64,000 nucleotides of DNA from Yamagishiella unicocca (GCA_003116995.1 BDSL01000119.1:1-64000), one strand, 5' to 3'. Shown: positions 31,801 through 43,212, counted from the stretch's first letter. The notes: a model not told the origin generated them from the sequence alone. A program made the numbers and translations.

Positions 31801-32300
31801 AGCAGGGCGGTTACACACCGTTACACACTGTAACCGTTACAACAACACCGAACCGACCCTGCGGAATGGTTACAAGGACCGAAAGTCGTCGCACAGCTCA
31901 CAGCCTCGCTTGGCGCTGTTCACTTTGTGCTTTCTGCCTGCAACTTGTTTGGCTACCAGACGCTGCGTTTCTGGCTGCTGGCCGTCGCACCGGCCGGTGG
32001 CAGCGTTGTACGCCTAGGTTGGCCGTGTGACGTCCATGCGTGTCTTGCTCCGTGAGTTTTGAGATTCGGGCGCCGGGTTCGTTGGTCGGTGTGGGCCGGG
32101 TTCGTTGGTCGGTGTGGGCCGGGTTCGCTAGTCGGTGTGGGCCGGGTTCGTTGGTCGGTGTGGGCCGGGTTCGTTGGTCAGTGTGGGCCGGGTTCGTTGG
32201 TCGGTGTGGGCCGCGTTCGAGCAGCGTGGGAGTATGTGGGAAGACGGCTAGCTGGATAGGGTTGGCGGCTAGAAGTTCAGTTCAGCTGCATGGCTCAGTT
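28850..32300. other. Intergenic, no gene recognised
   Basis: I found no conserved protein motif on either strand. It includes short repeats such as GTACGGGCGGTCTCCTGG twice at about 31006-31033 and TGTTACCGCCAACTG-type units at 31530-31585. It may hold the promoter of the VARL-like gene that follows. Confidence 0.4.
32075..32217. repeat. 23-bp minisatellite, six copies
   Basis: Unit GGGTTCGTTGGTCGGTGTGG plus GCC, tandem, with one or two mismatches per unit. Confidence 0.9.
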
Positions 32301-32308
32301 GGCGGGGC

Positions 32309-33827
32309 AGGGCACTGTTCGCGCTATGTGGATGCCTACATGATGATGAAGGCACTAGAAAGAAAACGCCCGGGCCGCAAGGCCCCACCCAGGGCCTTGT
32401 GCCTCCGCCGCCACAGCAGCAGCCGAGGCCACAGCACCTGCCACTGCAGCCAGGGTACATCCGCTACCCACCGCGGCTGCCCCCTGCGGCAGAGCCGGGG
32501 ATACCTGCGGCGGCGGGCCCCAGGGCCGCAGGGGAGGGGGAGCAGTCCGGTGACAGTCGCAGCGCGGCTGAGGGCGGCGGGGCCGGCGGCGAGGGGAGCC
32601 CCACCTCCCCCTCCGACGTCCCGCGCTACCTGGCAGACCGTGACTGCATCCAGCACAGCGGCCGCTGGATGTCCCGGTCAAACTTTGAGAAGGTACGTCA
32701 TTAGGTGGTTGGTCGCGGCTGGAGGCTTCTGACGCGCAAGTGCGTGACGCGTGCTATCCGTGTATGGTATGCGGGTTGGCGTTTGCTGACTTTACTGGCC
32801 CAACAGCGTGCATTGCTGAGTGGCGGCACGCCGCCCGCCCATGTCTAGTGGATCAGCTGCAACGTCCGGCTCACAGTGCAGCGTAATTTCATCATACATG
32901 TTTTTCGCAGTGCGCCATACGCACGCTGAATTCCAGCCTGCATCGCTGCGGATAAACAGGTGGGCGGGAGCAAGATGGACAAGTGGTACAAGCCCATTCG
33001 TGTGTTGCCTGATTTGAAGACGCTGGGCGATTGGCTAGAGCGGCTTTGTGCCGGTGATCAAGGGGCCGGCCCGGCGGAGCAGCAAGCGGGCGGCGGACAG
33101 TGGCGACGAGCAGGGGCTGCTGTTGCAGGGCCAGGACCGGGCAGCTCACAGCCCGGATGCAGTGCAGGATATCGGCGGAGGGCTTATGACCTCGGGCAAC
33201 GTAACGGTGCAAGCGCTGCTTGGGCCGCATCCTCAGGATGCGTTCGAGCCGCCGCAAGCCAACCGCCCGCCCCACCAAATAGCAAGCGCTGCGGACGAGC
33301 GGGCATTCCTGCAGCGGCTTTTGAACACGCTACCGCTGTCGCAGCAATTCATGTTAACTCAACCGGAACTGCTTCCGTTGTCAGGTCCTGGCGGCGGCGC
33401 CGCGCGCAGCGGCCGGGACACGCTCGCTGCATTCGTCAGCGACACTCCGGATTTCGGACCGACGGCGCCCTACCTTCGAGACCTACCTTCGAGACCCACG
33501 CGCGGGTCAACAGCAGGTGCCTCTGGAGGGCGAGGCGCAACCGGGGCGGGAATTGGCAACACTTCGATGGCGCTCGCTTCAAACGGATCGGAGTCAGGGT
33601 GGGGCCGAGGTATCGCTGCAGCTGCAGCCGCAGCCGTCGCCCCTGACGCCCCCCCGCTCCAATGGGCGGAGCCGCAGCGAGAGCCGCCGCCGCTGAGCCG
33701 CCACAACAGCGACCGACGGCCAGCGCCTCGGCAGCAAGGTGTGGGCCAGGGGGCTGGTGGCGTCGAGGATATGGGTGTGGACCCGGGGCCCCCCCAGATA
33801 TGGATGTGGACCCGGGGGCTCCTTTAG
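32309..33827 (+). CDS. SAND/VARL-domain protein of the regA/RLS type (apparent frameshift)
   Basis: Putative DNA-binding regulator; regA of Volvox, a related SAND protein, represses growth genes in somatic cells. An exon ending at 32692 encodes a Pro/Gln-rich stretch, then PSDVPRYLADRDCIQHSGRW and MSRSNFEK, before GTACGT. The next exon starts at 32960 after AAACAG with VGGSKMDKWYKPIRVLPDLK and TLGDWLERL, the core of the SAND domain. The sequence then continues, in another frame from about 33048, as PVIKGPARRSSKRAADSG plus a long low-complexity tail ending near 33825. The shift amounts to one extra base in the TTT at 33045-33047. Start and end are uncertain. Family assignment is from remembered VARL motifs. 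Confidence 0.6.
32693..32959 (+). other. Intron inside the SAND domain
   Basis: Starts GTACGTCA and ends ATAAACAG, phase 0, splitting NFEK from VGGSKM. Confidence 0.7.
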
Positions 33828-33990
33828 GCAGCTTTCAGCTGCCTTGGGCGGCTTGGGGCGGCTTTGGGCTCCCTTGGGCTCCTTTGGGCGGCTTGGGGCG
33901 GCTTTGGGCTCCCTTTGGCTCCTTTGGGCTCCTTTGGGCTGCTTTGGGCTACTTTGGGCGCCTTGTGGCGGCTTGGGGCGGCTTGGGGCA
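33826..33990. repeat. GGGCTCCTTTGGGCGGCTTG minisatellite-like tract
   Basis: Imperfect 10-20-bp units of TTTGGGC(T/G)(C/G)CTT. No coding evidence; probably intronic or intergenic between the VARL-like and PIH1-like genes. Confidence 0.8.
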
Positions 33991-34167
33991 TCGTGGCCTT
34001 AAGGGACGTCCGCATGCACCCTCAAAACGTTTACTATTGTTCCCAATCGGTTTTACACCTACCCCCTTACCGCCCTCGCCCCCCCCCGGCCCCTCCCCGG
34101 GCCTCCCCCCCTCCCCCCCTTACTGCCCTCGCCTCCCCCCGGCCCCTCCCCGCGCCTCCGCCCCCAG

Positions 34168-35210
34168 GCCATGCTTATCGAGGTGGCCACCGGCTGGGTG
34201 GCCAACAAGCTGGGGGCGGAGCTGGACCCCCGCTACAAGCTGCCCAAGATGCGGTACAAGGGCGCGGTGGTGGCCAGCCAGCGCATCCGGGCGGACGACA
34301 AGTGGGCGGGCGGCGCGGAGGGGGGGGCCCGAGGGGCGGCTGCGAACGGCGGGAGGTGGGGCTGAGGAGGGCACCGCGAGGGTGCGCGGGGTGGGGCGCG
34401 ATGTCGGGCCGTGTGCGGGGGAGGGGGAAGACGGGAGGGGGGAGGCCCCCACCGGGCTCCCTTGCGCCAGTTGAGGGGCCCCGCGTATACCCAAAACCAG
34501 CATCGTGCACGAGCCAACCACCTCACGCTGCTGTGCTGTGCTGTGTGTGCTGCAGGCGGAAGAAGCTGGTTACGGAGCTGCGGGATGTGGACGAGGAGCC
34601 CTCCTTCGCGCTGCGCACTCGGAAGCCAGCCGCCCAGCAGCCACCAGCCGCCGGACCGGGACCAGGCAGCGGCGGCGCCGGGGGCGTCAGCGGGGGCCGA
34701 CCGTCCGCCGGCGGCGCACCCACCGCAGCCGCGAGGACAGCGGCGGCGGCCACAGGCACGACGGGGGGCGACGGGGCGGTGGCGGGCATGGGCTGGGAGG
34801 GCGGTGGGTTGCCGGCGGGAGTGTCGTACAAGGTGGAGTACGAGGGGCGGCCAGTGGAGTGGATTGTGGCGAGTGTGGAGCTGCCGGTGCGCCCGCCCGC
34901 GGGGGCGGGAGGGCAGCCCGCGGCGGAGGTGGCAGTGGAGGTGTGCGGTTGCATCCTGTTCGTGCGACCCGCGGGTCAGCCGGAGCTCCAGGTCCCGCTG
35001 CTGTTCGCGGCCTCGCCCCACGGCGCCACCGCCACCTGCCAGCCGGCGGCGGTGGTGGCGGCGCAGTCAGGGGCGGCGTGCACCAAGCTGGTCGTACGGT
35101 TGCCGTACCGGTCGTTGGACGAGCACCTGGCGGACGCGCGGGCGCAGGCGCCGCTGGCGTTCGGGCAGCTCAGCTTCGCGAGCAGCGCGCTGCTGGAGCT
35201 GGAACCATGA
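34168..35210 (+). CDS. PIH1-domain protein, C-terminal part (likely dynein assembly factor)
   Basis: Exon 34168-34301 encodes AMLIEVATGWVANKLGAELD then YKLPKMRYKG, like the end of a PIH1 N-terminal domain. Exon 34556-35210 joins in phase (phase 2) and reads KKLVTELRDVDEEPSFALRT. A Gly/Ala linker follows, then a CS-like beta domain (YKVEYEGRPVEWIVASVELP ... LVVRLPYRSLDEHLADARA) and stop TGA 35208-35210. Proteins of this family (for example PF13 and MOT48 in Chlamydomonas) act with HSP90 in the cytoplasm to preassemble axonemal dyneins. The first exons of the domain are not visible upstream: only low-complexity DNA and the VARL-like gene are there. It may therefore be truncated or have a long first intron. 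Confidence 0.55.
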
Positions 35211-35790
35211 TGGGGGATCCGGATCCGGATGCTGCGGTCAGGCTCGTGCGCTTGCTGGCGGGGGGTCATTCCTCTCTTTGTTTCCCGGTGCCGGGGCGGT
35301 ATGAACGGAACGGTGGGATGCGTCTGGTGCCTGCCGGACCGACTGGGCAGGGACGTGCGCTCGCGGTGGAGGGCGGCGCGGGGCGGGCGGGGTGCGGAGG
35401 CTGGACTGGGCACGGCGGGAGTGGCTCGAGTCGAGGCAGGCCCCGGGTCGCCCCCGGGCGAGGGGCGAGGTCCCGGTGGATGGTGCCCGCCTGGCCCCCA
35501 GGCTACATAACTTGTCACGACACACAAGGTGGTTAAGCCAACTGACAACAGTTCTGCTCATGCAGCCGGCAGCGCTAGTAACGGTCCTCCCAGCCGCCCA
35601 GAACGGGTAATCTCCACTTAAGAAGATCAGTCTGCTGGCAGATCCAAAAGGCCCACCGTGAGCATGCGCAACTAAAGCACGACCTAGAGAAAGCGACAAC
35701 AAGTGATCAACAAGCACCACCCGCGGCTGAAACCGCGCACACGCACGGCGAACCCCGAAACACCGACCGCACCGCCCGAGCAGCAATTGT
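35211..35790. other. 3' flank of the PIH1-like gene; nothing else recognised
   Basis: About 36 bp around 35476 (GTGGAT.GTGCCCGCCTGG, CCCAGGCT) recurs at 45827, suggesting a dispersed repeat. No gene. Confidence 0.4.
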
Positions 35791-37780
35791 TTACTGTAAC
35801 TTCATTTATTCATTCAAGAATCATGTTACAGCGGACTTCAGAACTAGTGATAGAACGAAATCGAGGGCGCAATCGCCAAACACTGTCAAGCACCAAAGCT
35901 CATATCACAGCACAGCCCAGAGACACCACCAGGCCACGCCTGCCAGAGGCAGCCAGGGCACCCAGAGCTCAACCCTCGCCCGCCCCGACCCCGGCCGACG
36001 ACCCCCAGGCGGGGGGATAACAGGGGACGCACCCACCCCCCACGCCCGAGGGCCCCCCAAGGAAGAAACACGGGAGGGGGCTGCTCACATGGCCCCCAGC
36101 TGGCCCCCAGCCCCCAACGCCCCACCCAGCCAGGGCGCACCTGCCCGGCGGGGGCGCCTCCATCAGGCCCCCCCCCGAGCCCGAAAGTTCCCCGCGAATC
36201 CATGCAATCGCGCCCAAAAGTCCGCGACCGCACGCCGGATGGCCCTGTCGCGCAGCTCAGCCCCCGGCACCACCCGCCGGCTGCCTTGGGGGCCGAGGCG
36301 CTCCCGGGTCGCCGCCTGCATGAACCGCCGGCCAAGCTCCATCGCGCTAACACCCGCCAGTACCACCACGTCCCACACACATTGCTGAACCCCGCTTGGC
36401 GTCTGGGCCTGGACACCCGGGTACCGTAGCTGCGAGATATCAACGCGCATAAATAATTAATTATCAGGAAAAACGTGCACTTTCGCGCAAAAAAATAATT
36501 CCGCGGGGCACTGCGCGAACTTGTAAAATAATAGCGCAGGGCCCTGCGCGAAAGTGTAAAACAAACCCGTGTAGCCGTCTTCCTTACAACCCCCCGTGCG
36601 GAATGTGTTTTGAGTAGTTCCGCTCGGTTTCACAGTTCACAGATACGTAAGCTGGGCGAAAGGGATCAAATAGGTCTGAAGCGCTTCGAAGGTGGCTTGG
36701 GAAGGTGGCTTCTAACCCGGATTTGGATCCCAACCATTTTCAACCGCGGTCGGTCATCACAAGTTTTGCCATTTATGGCGCCATTCAAACTTTTTTATTG
36801 CCCTTTTACAGCAACACATCAAGTTTGCTATAGCAACGGCCTTCAGGATGCGCGAAGTGGAAAATATTTCCTCGCCCCCTTGCGCGAAAAGGAAAAATAA
36901 TTCCTCGGACCCCTGCGCGAAACTTAAAAATAATTACATGAAAACGTCTTGCGCGGTGATCAGGCGAAGCTATGGTACCAAGGGTCCCTTCCATCTGGCC
37001 TACGACTGCCTGCGCCACTTCGCACCGCCAAAAGTGGTGCAGCCGTGGGGAGACGCCCGCGGCCGAGCCCGCCGCATATCCCCCGCACCCGCACGGACGG
37101 ACCGGGGCGCCGCGCATGTGGGAGTTCTCCAGCAGGGGGATCCCGTCGACCGCCAGCCGCCACAGCGCTTCCTTGTGGGAATTCTCCCACCGGACCCTCC
37201 CCCACACCCGACGCAGCATCGCGCCTACGATCGTCCCCTGGAGCGGTGTCAGTGGGGTCGCCTCCGGAATCCCCATCGCTTCCCTCAGGAACCGGTAGTG
37301 TGCCGCTTCCCGGGCCTCAGCACCGGTCCGAAGCTGTAGGCTCGTCCCGACCCTCACCGTGTACTGGCGAAGGAGGATTCGGGTGTCGCCGACCTGCCAC
37401 CCCAGCCGGCGGAGGAGCATCTTCACCACTTCTGCCTCCGGGGGCACCCCGCCCCCGTCGGGCGTCCGGCTCGATGCCGCCGTCCGCCACGCCTCTGGGA
37501 TGTCAGCCAGTAGGGCTCGCAGCGCTGCTAGGCAGGTCGCCCAGCGCTGCCACGCAGTCCCTGTAGGCGTCCGCTGCGGGGGTACATGGGCGGAGCTTCT
37601 CCTCCACGATCGCCCTCCACTGGCGGGCCATCATCCTCTGGGTCCGCTCGCTGAGGCCGGCAGCTCCTGCGAGGTCGTCCGCCCACTGCGCCCCGAACCG
37701 CAGCAGACACCTCCGCGAGAAAGCGGACGCGCTGCGCAAGCTAGTCTGGGAAAGCAAACAAAAGAACGTCAAAGAGGCCC
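35791..37780 (-). mobile_element. LINE-type retrotransposon, 3' half, minus strand
   Basis: The minus-strand frames encode the region after the RT domain. They read SERTQRMMARQWRAIVEEKL, LGWQVGDTRILLRQYTVRVG, VRWENSHKEALWRLAVDGIP, and a Cys/His knuckle (CGCGGYAAG...PRLHHFWRCEVAQAV). After a 0.5-kb interruption (36445-36945) comes CVWDVVVLAGVSAMELGRRF and VADFWARLHGFA. A G-rich 3' UTR ends near 35800 in TGATTCTTGAATGAATAAAT. Frameshifts are present, so the copy is dead. Identification as LINE rests on the C-terminal knuckle and the shared 3' end with the plus-strand copies. Confidence 0.6.
36445..36945. mobile_element. Candidate insertion inside the LINE, bordered by GCGCGAA repeats
   Basis: About 500 bp of AT-richer DNA interrupts the minus-strand LINE frame. 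Each end has two degenerate direct units of about 35 bp (AATAATTCC...CCCTGCGCGAAA) at 36484-36562 and 36853-36935. AATAATTA occurs at both borders and could be a target duplication. No ORF. Confidence 0.45.
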
Positions 37781-37818
37781 GCAAGAGAGCCCAACACAAG
37801 CTCGCCACGCGGCCGAAG

Positions 37819-37982
37819 CAAGGACACATACAAGGACACATACAAGGACACATACAAGGACACATACAAGGACACATACAAGGACACATACAAGGACACA
37901 TACAAGGACACATACAAGGACACGTACAAGGACACATACAAGGACACATACAAGGACACATACAAGGACACATACAAGGACA
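37819..37982. repeat. 12-bp minisatellite CAAGGACACATA, about 13 copies
   Basis: Nearly perfect (one CACG variant). It lies at the boundary between oppositely oriented LINE fragments. Frames through it (MCPC, THTR, YVSL repeats) are repeat translations. Confidence 0.95.
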
Positions 37983-37998
37983 AGCTGATCCTCATGTA

Positions 37999-39226
37999 GT
38001 GGAAACGCGCTCCGGGCAAGGCCTGGACATGCTGAAGCAAGAGGTCGACCGGAGCTTTGACCTGCTGCTCGCTGTTGCCGGTCGCCTTGGTGGGAGATTT
38101 CAGAGGATGGTTTGGCGGTGGTGTCTGGAGGAGGAGGAAGAGCCCGAGCCCGAAAGTTCCCGGTCGGATCCCACCCAGCTAGCAGACGCTCTGGACACCT
38201 TTTACCTTCAAGCTTAATTCCTGGCTCTTTGCTTTGGCTTAGTCGCGTGCCTGCTTCGGGAGGATCGCTTGGGCTCGGCCTTCGGTGGCGGCTGACGATG
38301 GAGCATCGGCGGCAGCGGTGGATGCTGGAATGCTCCGTTGGTGCACAAGCTCTGCTTCGCTGAATGAAGTGGTAGCTTGACGTGTTAACCGGCGCTTTGC
38401 CGGTGGCAGTGGTTGGAGATGATGTCGCCTTCCGGGGCTTGAGTGCGTTTCCAGGATGTGTCGCTTCCGCCCCTGGCTGGGGATCGGATCAGCGAATGAC
38501 TTTTGCTACGTGCTGACTTTTGCTAGCACTGGGCAGCTTAGTCGGCCGGGGCTGGGGCCCCGTGACCGGGAGGGTAGCGGCCGGCCAGAGGGAGTTGGGG
38601 GGACACCTCGTCGTGCGGGGGTACGGTTAGGCATGCGTCCCATCGCTGGCGGTGTGGGCGGGGGCGGCTGGCGGCCCGGCGCCCGGCTCGGGGGGTCGGG
38701 GCCCACTCTGTATAGGGGAGCCACAGTGCAAATTTCCCCTTGGGGTGGGTCCGCTGGACTCCGGGGCTGGGCGGGACCGGTGCCTGGGTCGGCCCCGCCA
38801 TGCGTGGGTGAGCGGTGTGTGTGTGTGCTTGGGTGTGCCCCGGATGGGGTGGCCCGCCTCAGGCTCTCTGGCTCCGCTGCTGCCCGTCCTCAGGGGTCCC
38901 TGGCAGCCGCCGGGCGGGCGCGCCCTGGCTTGATGGGGCGGTGTTGCTGGAGGCCAGCTGGGGGCCATGTGAGCAGCCCCCTCCCGCTTTTTTCCTTTGG
39001 GGGCCCTCAGGCGCGGGGGGTGGGTGCGTCCCCTGTTATCCCGCCTGGGGGCTGTCGTCCGGAGTCGGGGTGGGAGGAGGTTGAGCTCTGGGTGCCTTGG
39101 CTGCCTCTGGCCGGTGTGGCCTGGTGGTTGGTTTCTGGGCTGCGCTGTGTTTTGAGCTTTAGTGTTTGACAGTGTTTGGCGCCCTCGATTTCGCTCTGTC
39201 GAAGTCCGCTGTAACATGATTCATTC
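37999..39226 (+). mobile_element. LINE 3' end, plus strand
   Basis: A short frame (37999-38217, VDRSFDLLLAVAGRLGGRFQ) is followed by a G-rich 3' UTR. The part 38930-39226 is the inverted counterpart of 35800-36130, both carrying the TGTTTGGCG...GCCCTCGATTTCG...GCTGTAACATGATTC 3' end. It ends ATTCATTCA at 39226. 5'-truncated. Confidence 0.6.
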
Positions 39227-40960
39227 AAGGACGTCTTTAACAATGATGAGCAGGAGCGCGGGATTGCGGCTGTGCCGCATCCGGACACTGGCGAACTATG
39301 CATGGAATGTTGGAATCAGACAGTGTCCTGGACGCCATTTACACCTTACTTCTACAAGAAGCTGGCTGCCCCCGTTACAGGACCACGCACGGGCCAATAC
39401 CTCCCAACCCAGGTACCACGAACCTATCTACCGGTACCCCTTCCTAAACAAGTATGCACCCGACCCCTTTATCCTCAAAAGCTATTAAGACCCGCTTGCA
39501 ACTTCCCTCCTAGCTGGTATCGGCGTATCGCAGACCCCGCTGACTCCGACAAATATGTAAATGCCTCCACGACCTGCCACGACCTGCTGGCCCGCAACAA
39601 ATCGACTGGACCCGACGGCGGCATCCCAAAACGAACTGCTCAAAGCCCTCCCAGATGGCCTCAAACGCAATCTGCATGACCCAGCTAGCTAATGACGGTC
39701 ATGTGGGCCCAAGCGCGCACACCGAGCAGCTGGACAACCTCCGAAACGGTGCTACTCCCCAAACCAGGGGACACCCTTCTCATAAACAACAAACAAACGA
39801 GCTATTGCGCTGGCCAACACCCTCTATAAGTTATGTGTGGACGACCAGCAGACGAATAACCGTAGCCATCGCCGACGCTGCCCCGGAGCTGCACCTCTTC
39901 AGCGAAGCACAAGAAGGGTTATTGAAGTACCGGAACACCGAAAGGCAAATCCTCAACCTACTCCATGCCATCGAAGACGCCGGGCTAACGCAGCGAGACC
40001 TGCATGGGCTGTATGTGGACTTCTCGTCCGCGTTCAACACATCTACCACGATCTGCTCTTACAGAAGTGTTTGGCGATGCGCCCTCGATTTCGCTCTGTC
40101 GAAGTCCACTGTAACCTGATTCATTCAGAACATGTACGACCTGGGCTACCTTCTGACCTCACGATGTCGTACACAACCTCTACAGCCAGGCAAGCACCCG
40201 ATTCGCACGGAATGAACACGGGGCCACCGACCCCGCCCATTGCTATTGAACGAGGAACGAACGAACCGTCCAGGGAGACAAACTACTACGTATCTCCCAT
40301 CCTACCTCTTCATTATCTTTATTGAACCCCTACTAATGTGGCTGCATGTGGGTGGGCGTGGATACCACTATGGCTGCCTCACACCAGAAGTCAACCAACA
40401 AAACAACTGCAGCTCTGTAGCGTATGCGGACGACCCGCATGCGAACGCACACTGAAGGCAGCGGCTCCAACGAAGATAAAATTCGCATATGCGGCGCCAT
40501 CGTGCCCTACAAATAAACAGCAGCAGCCAACTGAGGCGTACAAGTACCTGGGCGTAAAGATCACGCTAACCCTGCCTAAACTGGGGGGCACAAATAAATA
40601 ATAAATGGTGCATGTCTGCGACGCGGTACAGGAGAAGGGCCGCTCCTTAGTAGTAACGTGCCTGCCTCGCCTCCCCAGACCAGCAGTGCCTCCGCATGAT
40701 ACAATCCTGCATAAAGTCGGTGGTGGCCCATAGCCTCTCAACCACGGCATGGCCTACACACCGAACGATATCCGGCACCTGGACGCCATCCATGATCGGC
40801 CGTGTTGCCAAAGAATGCTACGGCCTTACACCTGCTGCTAGTTTCCCCACACGCACGAGCAGTACTCCAGCCGGCACTGCAGTACGGGCTCGGGGTCGGC
40901 TCGCTGCTACCCATCTACGTACGTCCGCAAATCGACGAGGGCCCTTGTCCTCGCCCTGAA
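39227..40960 (+). pseudogene. Degenerate LINE reverse transcriptase
   Basis: Fragments in shifting frames follow the order of a non-LTR RT: STGPDG and LLKALPDGLKRNLHD; a PKPGDT and AIALANTLYKL region; EGLLKYRNTERQILNLLHAI; YVDFSSAFNT (motif A); YLFIIFIEPLLMWLHVGGRG; VAYADD (motif C, about 40417-40434); YKYLGVKI. Many frameshifts, so inactive. A 64-bp piece of another LINE 3' end is nested in it at 40067-40130. Confidence 0.75.
40067..40130 (+). mobile_element. 64-bp, extremely 5'-truncated LINE copy with 5-bp duplication
   Basis: GTGTTTGGCGATGCGCCCTC to GATTCATTCA repeats the 3' end seen at 39170-39226. CAGAA precedes it (40062-40066) and ends it (40126-40130). Without it the RT frame reads across as HDLLLQ-NMYDLGY. 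Confidence 0.7.
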
Positions 40961-41401
40961 CGATGAAGGACAACTAGGAGTGGTGACCCGTACGTGCCCT
41001 ACTATTAGTCACCCCATACATGCATGCCCCCATGCTGTTCAGGTTGGAAGGCACCTATTGGCGTGGTAGGTATGGCGCCGCCTCAGCTGCAGCTTCTGCC
41101 ATTATTACACCAAGAACTTCTGCCACATCTTCGTGGCTGTCTCCGTGGCAACATCATTCAGGCCAATGACATCGCTTGCGTCCTTCAGAACTGTGGTAGC
41201 GTAGCCTTCGCAGACTGAAAGCGTCCACCACTTGATCCCCCTGTCGGTTAACACTGCAGCAGCAAGAAGCAAAGTTGGAAAACCTGAGTAAGTAAGGAAG
41301 CACAATAATCTGGGACAGGGGAACCTACCCTGCCTGCGAAGCACCTGCAAAAACGCACCCCCAAAGTAAGCGCTCATAAAACACATACACCCCAAAGACG
41401 C

Positions 41402-41819
41402 TCATAATAAAACACCAACAACTAATATGACGCCCATAAGACGCCAACACAACTGAATGAAAAGCCCATTACGTAAACGCCCAACACAAGAAATGAAATG
41501 CCCATACATGCCTGGGACCAGGCCTCGGGCCTTCAGCTCGTTGGCGATCTGCCACTCCCTGTTCCTGGCCTTGTTCGCCACGTGGTCCTTGCGGGCACAA
41601 CTAATGACGCTAATTACGCCGCCAAGGATCGTCGGGATTCCAAGCGTAGCACCGCCAGTGGCGATGTCGACGATGGTTAAGGAGCTGAGCGAGGCCAGCG
41701 GACATGTTCCTGCTGACGATGTTACGGCGCTTCTTATTATTGTAGTGCTGGACAGCCGCCTGAAGATCCTCATTGCTCTTCTCAGTGAGGGGCGTGTGCC
41801 ACCACCCTTCAGCTACCAT
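41402..41819 (-). pseudogene. Decayed ORF with one hydrophobic segment (unknown)
   Basis: Two overlapping minus-strand frames read SNEDLQAAVQHYNNKKRRNI and, after a shift, VDIATGGATLGIPTILGGVI, SVISCARKDHVANKARNREW. This suggests a charged helix, a Gly-rich membrane segment and a basic tail. I do not recognise the family. Confidence 0.25.
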
Positions 41820-42452
41820 CCTGGCCGATGGTCAATGTCCTTTTCTCTAGCGTATGTGCTCACGCAGCAGGCTGTCCCCTAGGCCGGCAGCAGCACACTA
41901 CCAGCAGCAGCAGGGAGAGCGGCGGCGGCGGCCGCGTCTCACGGGTTACGTATGTAACGTGTTCGTTGTAAGTATGCGAGAAAAAGCCTCGCTGCACGCG
42001 TTTTATAATTATTAGAAGATTTGTAGCTTGTTAGATAGGCCTAATGTAATGAACCACGTACGCCTGTGTGCTGGAGCAGTGTCGAAGTACCTGTACTGGT
42101 CCTAGTAGCTAGTGGATATAGCGTGCAACCCAGTTGCCAACGAGGTGTAAACAGCGCTTGTAGGTAATCCCAGACCTCACACAGCCTTAACGTTACAGAG
42201 CTAATGATACACACACCACGGCGTGACCTATCTACCAGCGACCTTGCGGTACGGCGTGACCTACCAGCGACCTACCAGCGACCTACCCGACCGTTCGTAG
42301 TGCCCGTTCAACGGGCAGATCCAGACAGCCCAACTACTAGGCACACCAGTCCGACATTACGGTGCGCCCAGTGGCGACTTCCAGAAGAGCCACAGACCAG
42401 CACAGACAGCCCTGAAACGCTCAAGTCAAAAGCGTGATGATGCAACAGGCTG

Positions 42453-42475
42453 AGAAGCATTAATTTAATGCTTCT
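42453..42475. repeat. Perfect 11-bp palindrome
   Basis: AGAAGCATTAA-T-TTAATGCTTCT. Confidence 0.85.
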
Positions 42476-43212
42476 CGCATTAGACTATATATATAACGCC
42501 TTGTCGTTTAGTCGGGACCTGCACTTATGTGCCTGGTTGTGACATCTGGAGTCACTGGTAGAGTCTGCTCGTCTTTCGGCGCCGATTGGAGTTTCGACGG
42601 GTAACTGATTCGGGTTCGTCGCCGCCGGCCGCGCGTAAGTAAGGGTCACATCTGACTGCTGGTGACGTCCCACGTTCTGACGCGGGCCTTACTTAATAGT
42701 CACTGAAGGTTCCAATCGGTAGTTATTACTACCACCTCTCGGGGAGACGAGGACTACTATAGTTGGATACAACAATTTTGGTATCGCGACGGTTTTCCTG
42801 GCCGTCGGCTCTCTGCTGTCATCTCGATTCCCTGATCGTTTCCCTGTCCTGGCTACCTGAACTACAAGTCAGGATTGTGGTTTTGCCAACATTGGTCAGC
42901 AGTTTATCGTCGCTGGCTTACCATCGCCGACCCTGCCTATGGATTCGGTCCCATCTTCTGACTATATATTTCGCGTACTGGGTATACTTTGGAATACTGG
43001 GTATAATTTGACACACTGGGTATACTTTGGAATACCGGGTACTCTTTAAAACACCTTCAATGCTTCCCGTTTACGTACCTAAACTGACGTTGGTGGTCAT
43101 ACGGTAAGGTACTCTGCGGGGCCGGAGGCTGGGGTGCGGGGCCGGGCTGCGACACCGGGCGCACTCTTCATGCGCGGGTGCTACCTTTACGTGGGCTGCC
43201 AGCTACGGGACC

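Noticed and set aside
33864..35304. One continuous 448-residue protein across 33864-35210
   Set aside because: The first part is minisatellite and low complexity in the wrong frame for AMLIEVATGW. Only the two phased exons from 34168 make a sensible PIH1-like protein.
37819..37982. CRISPR-like array
   Set aside because: The units are directly adjacent without unique spacers and the genome is eukaryotic.
37359..38040. Proteins with THTR, MCPC or YVSL repeats
   Set aside because: Artefacts of the 12-bp minisatellite at the LINE boundary.
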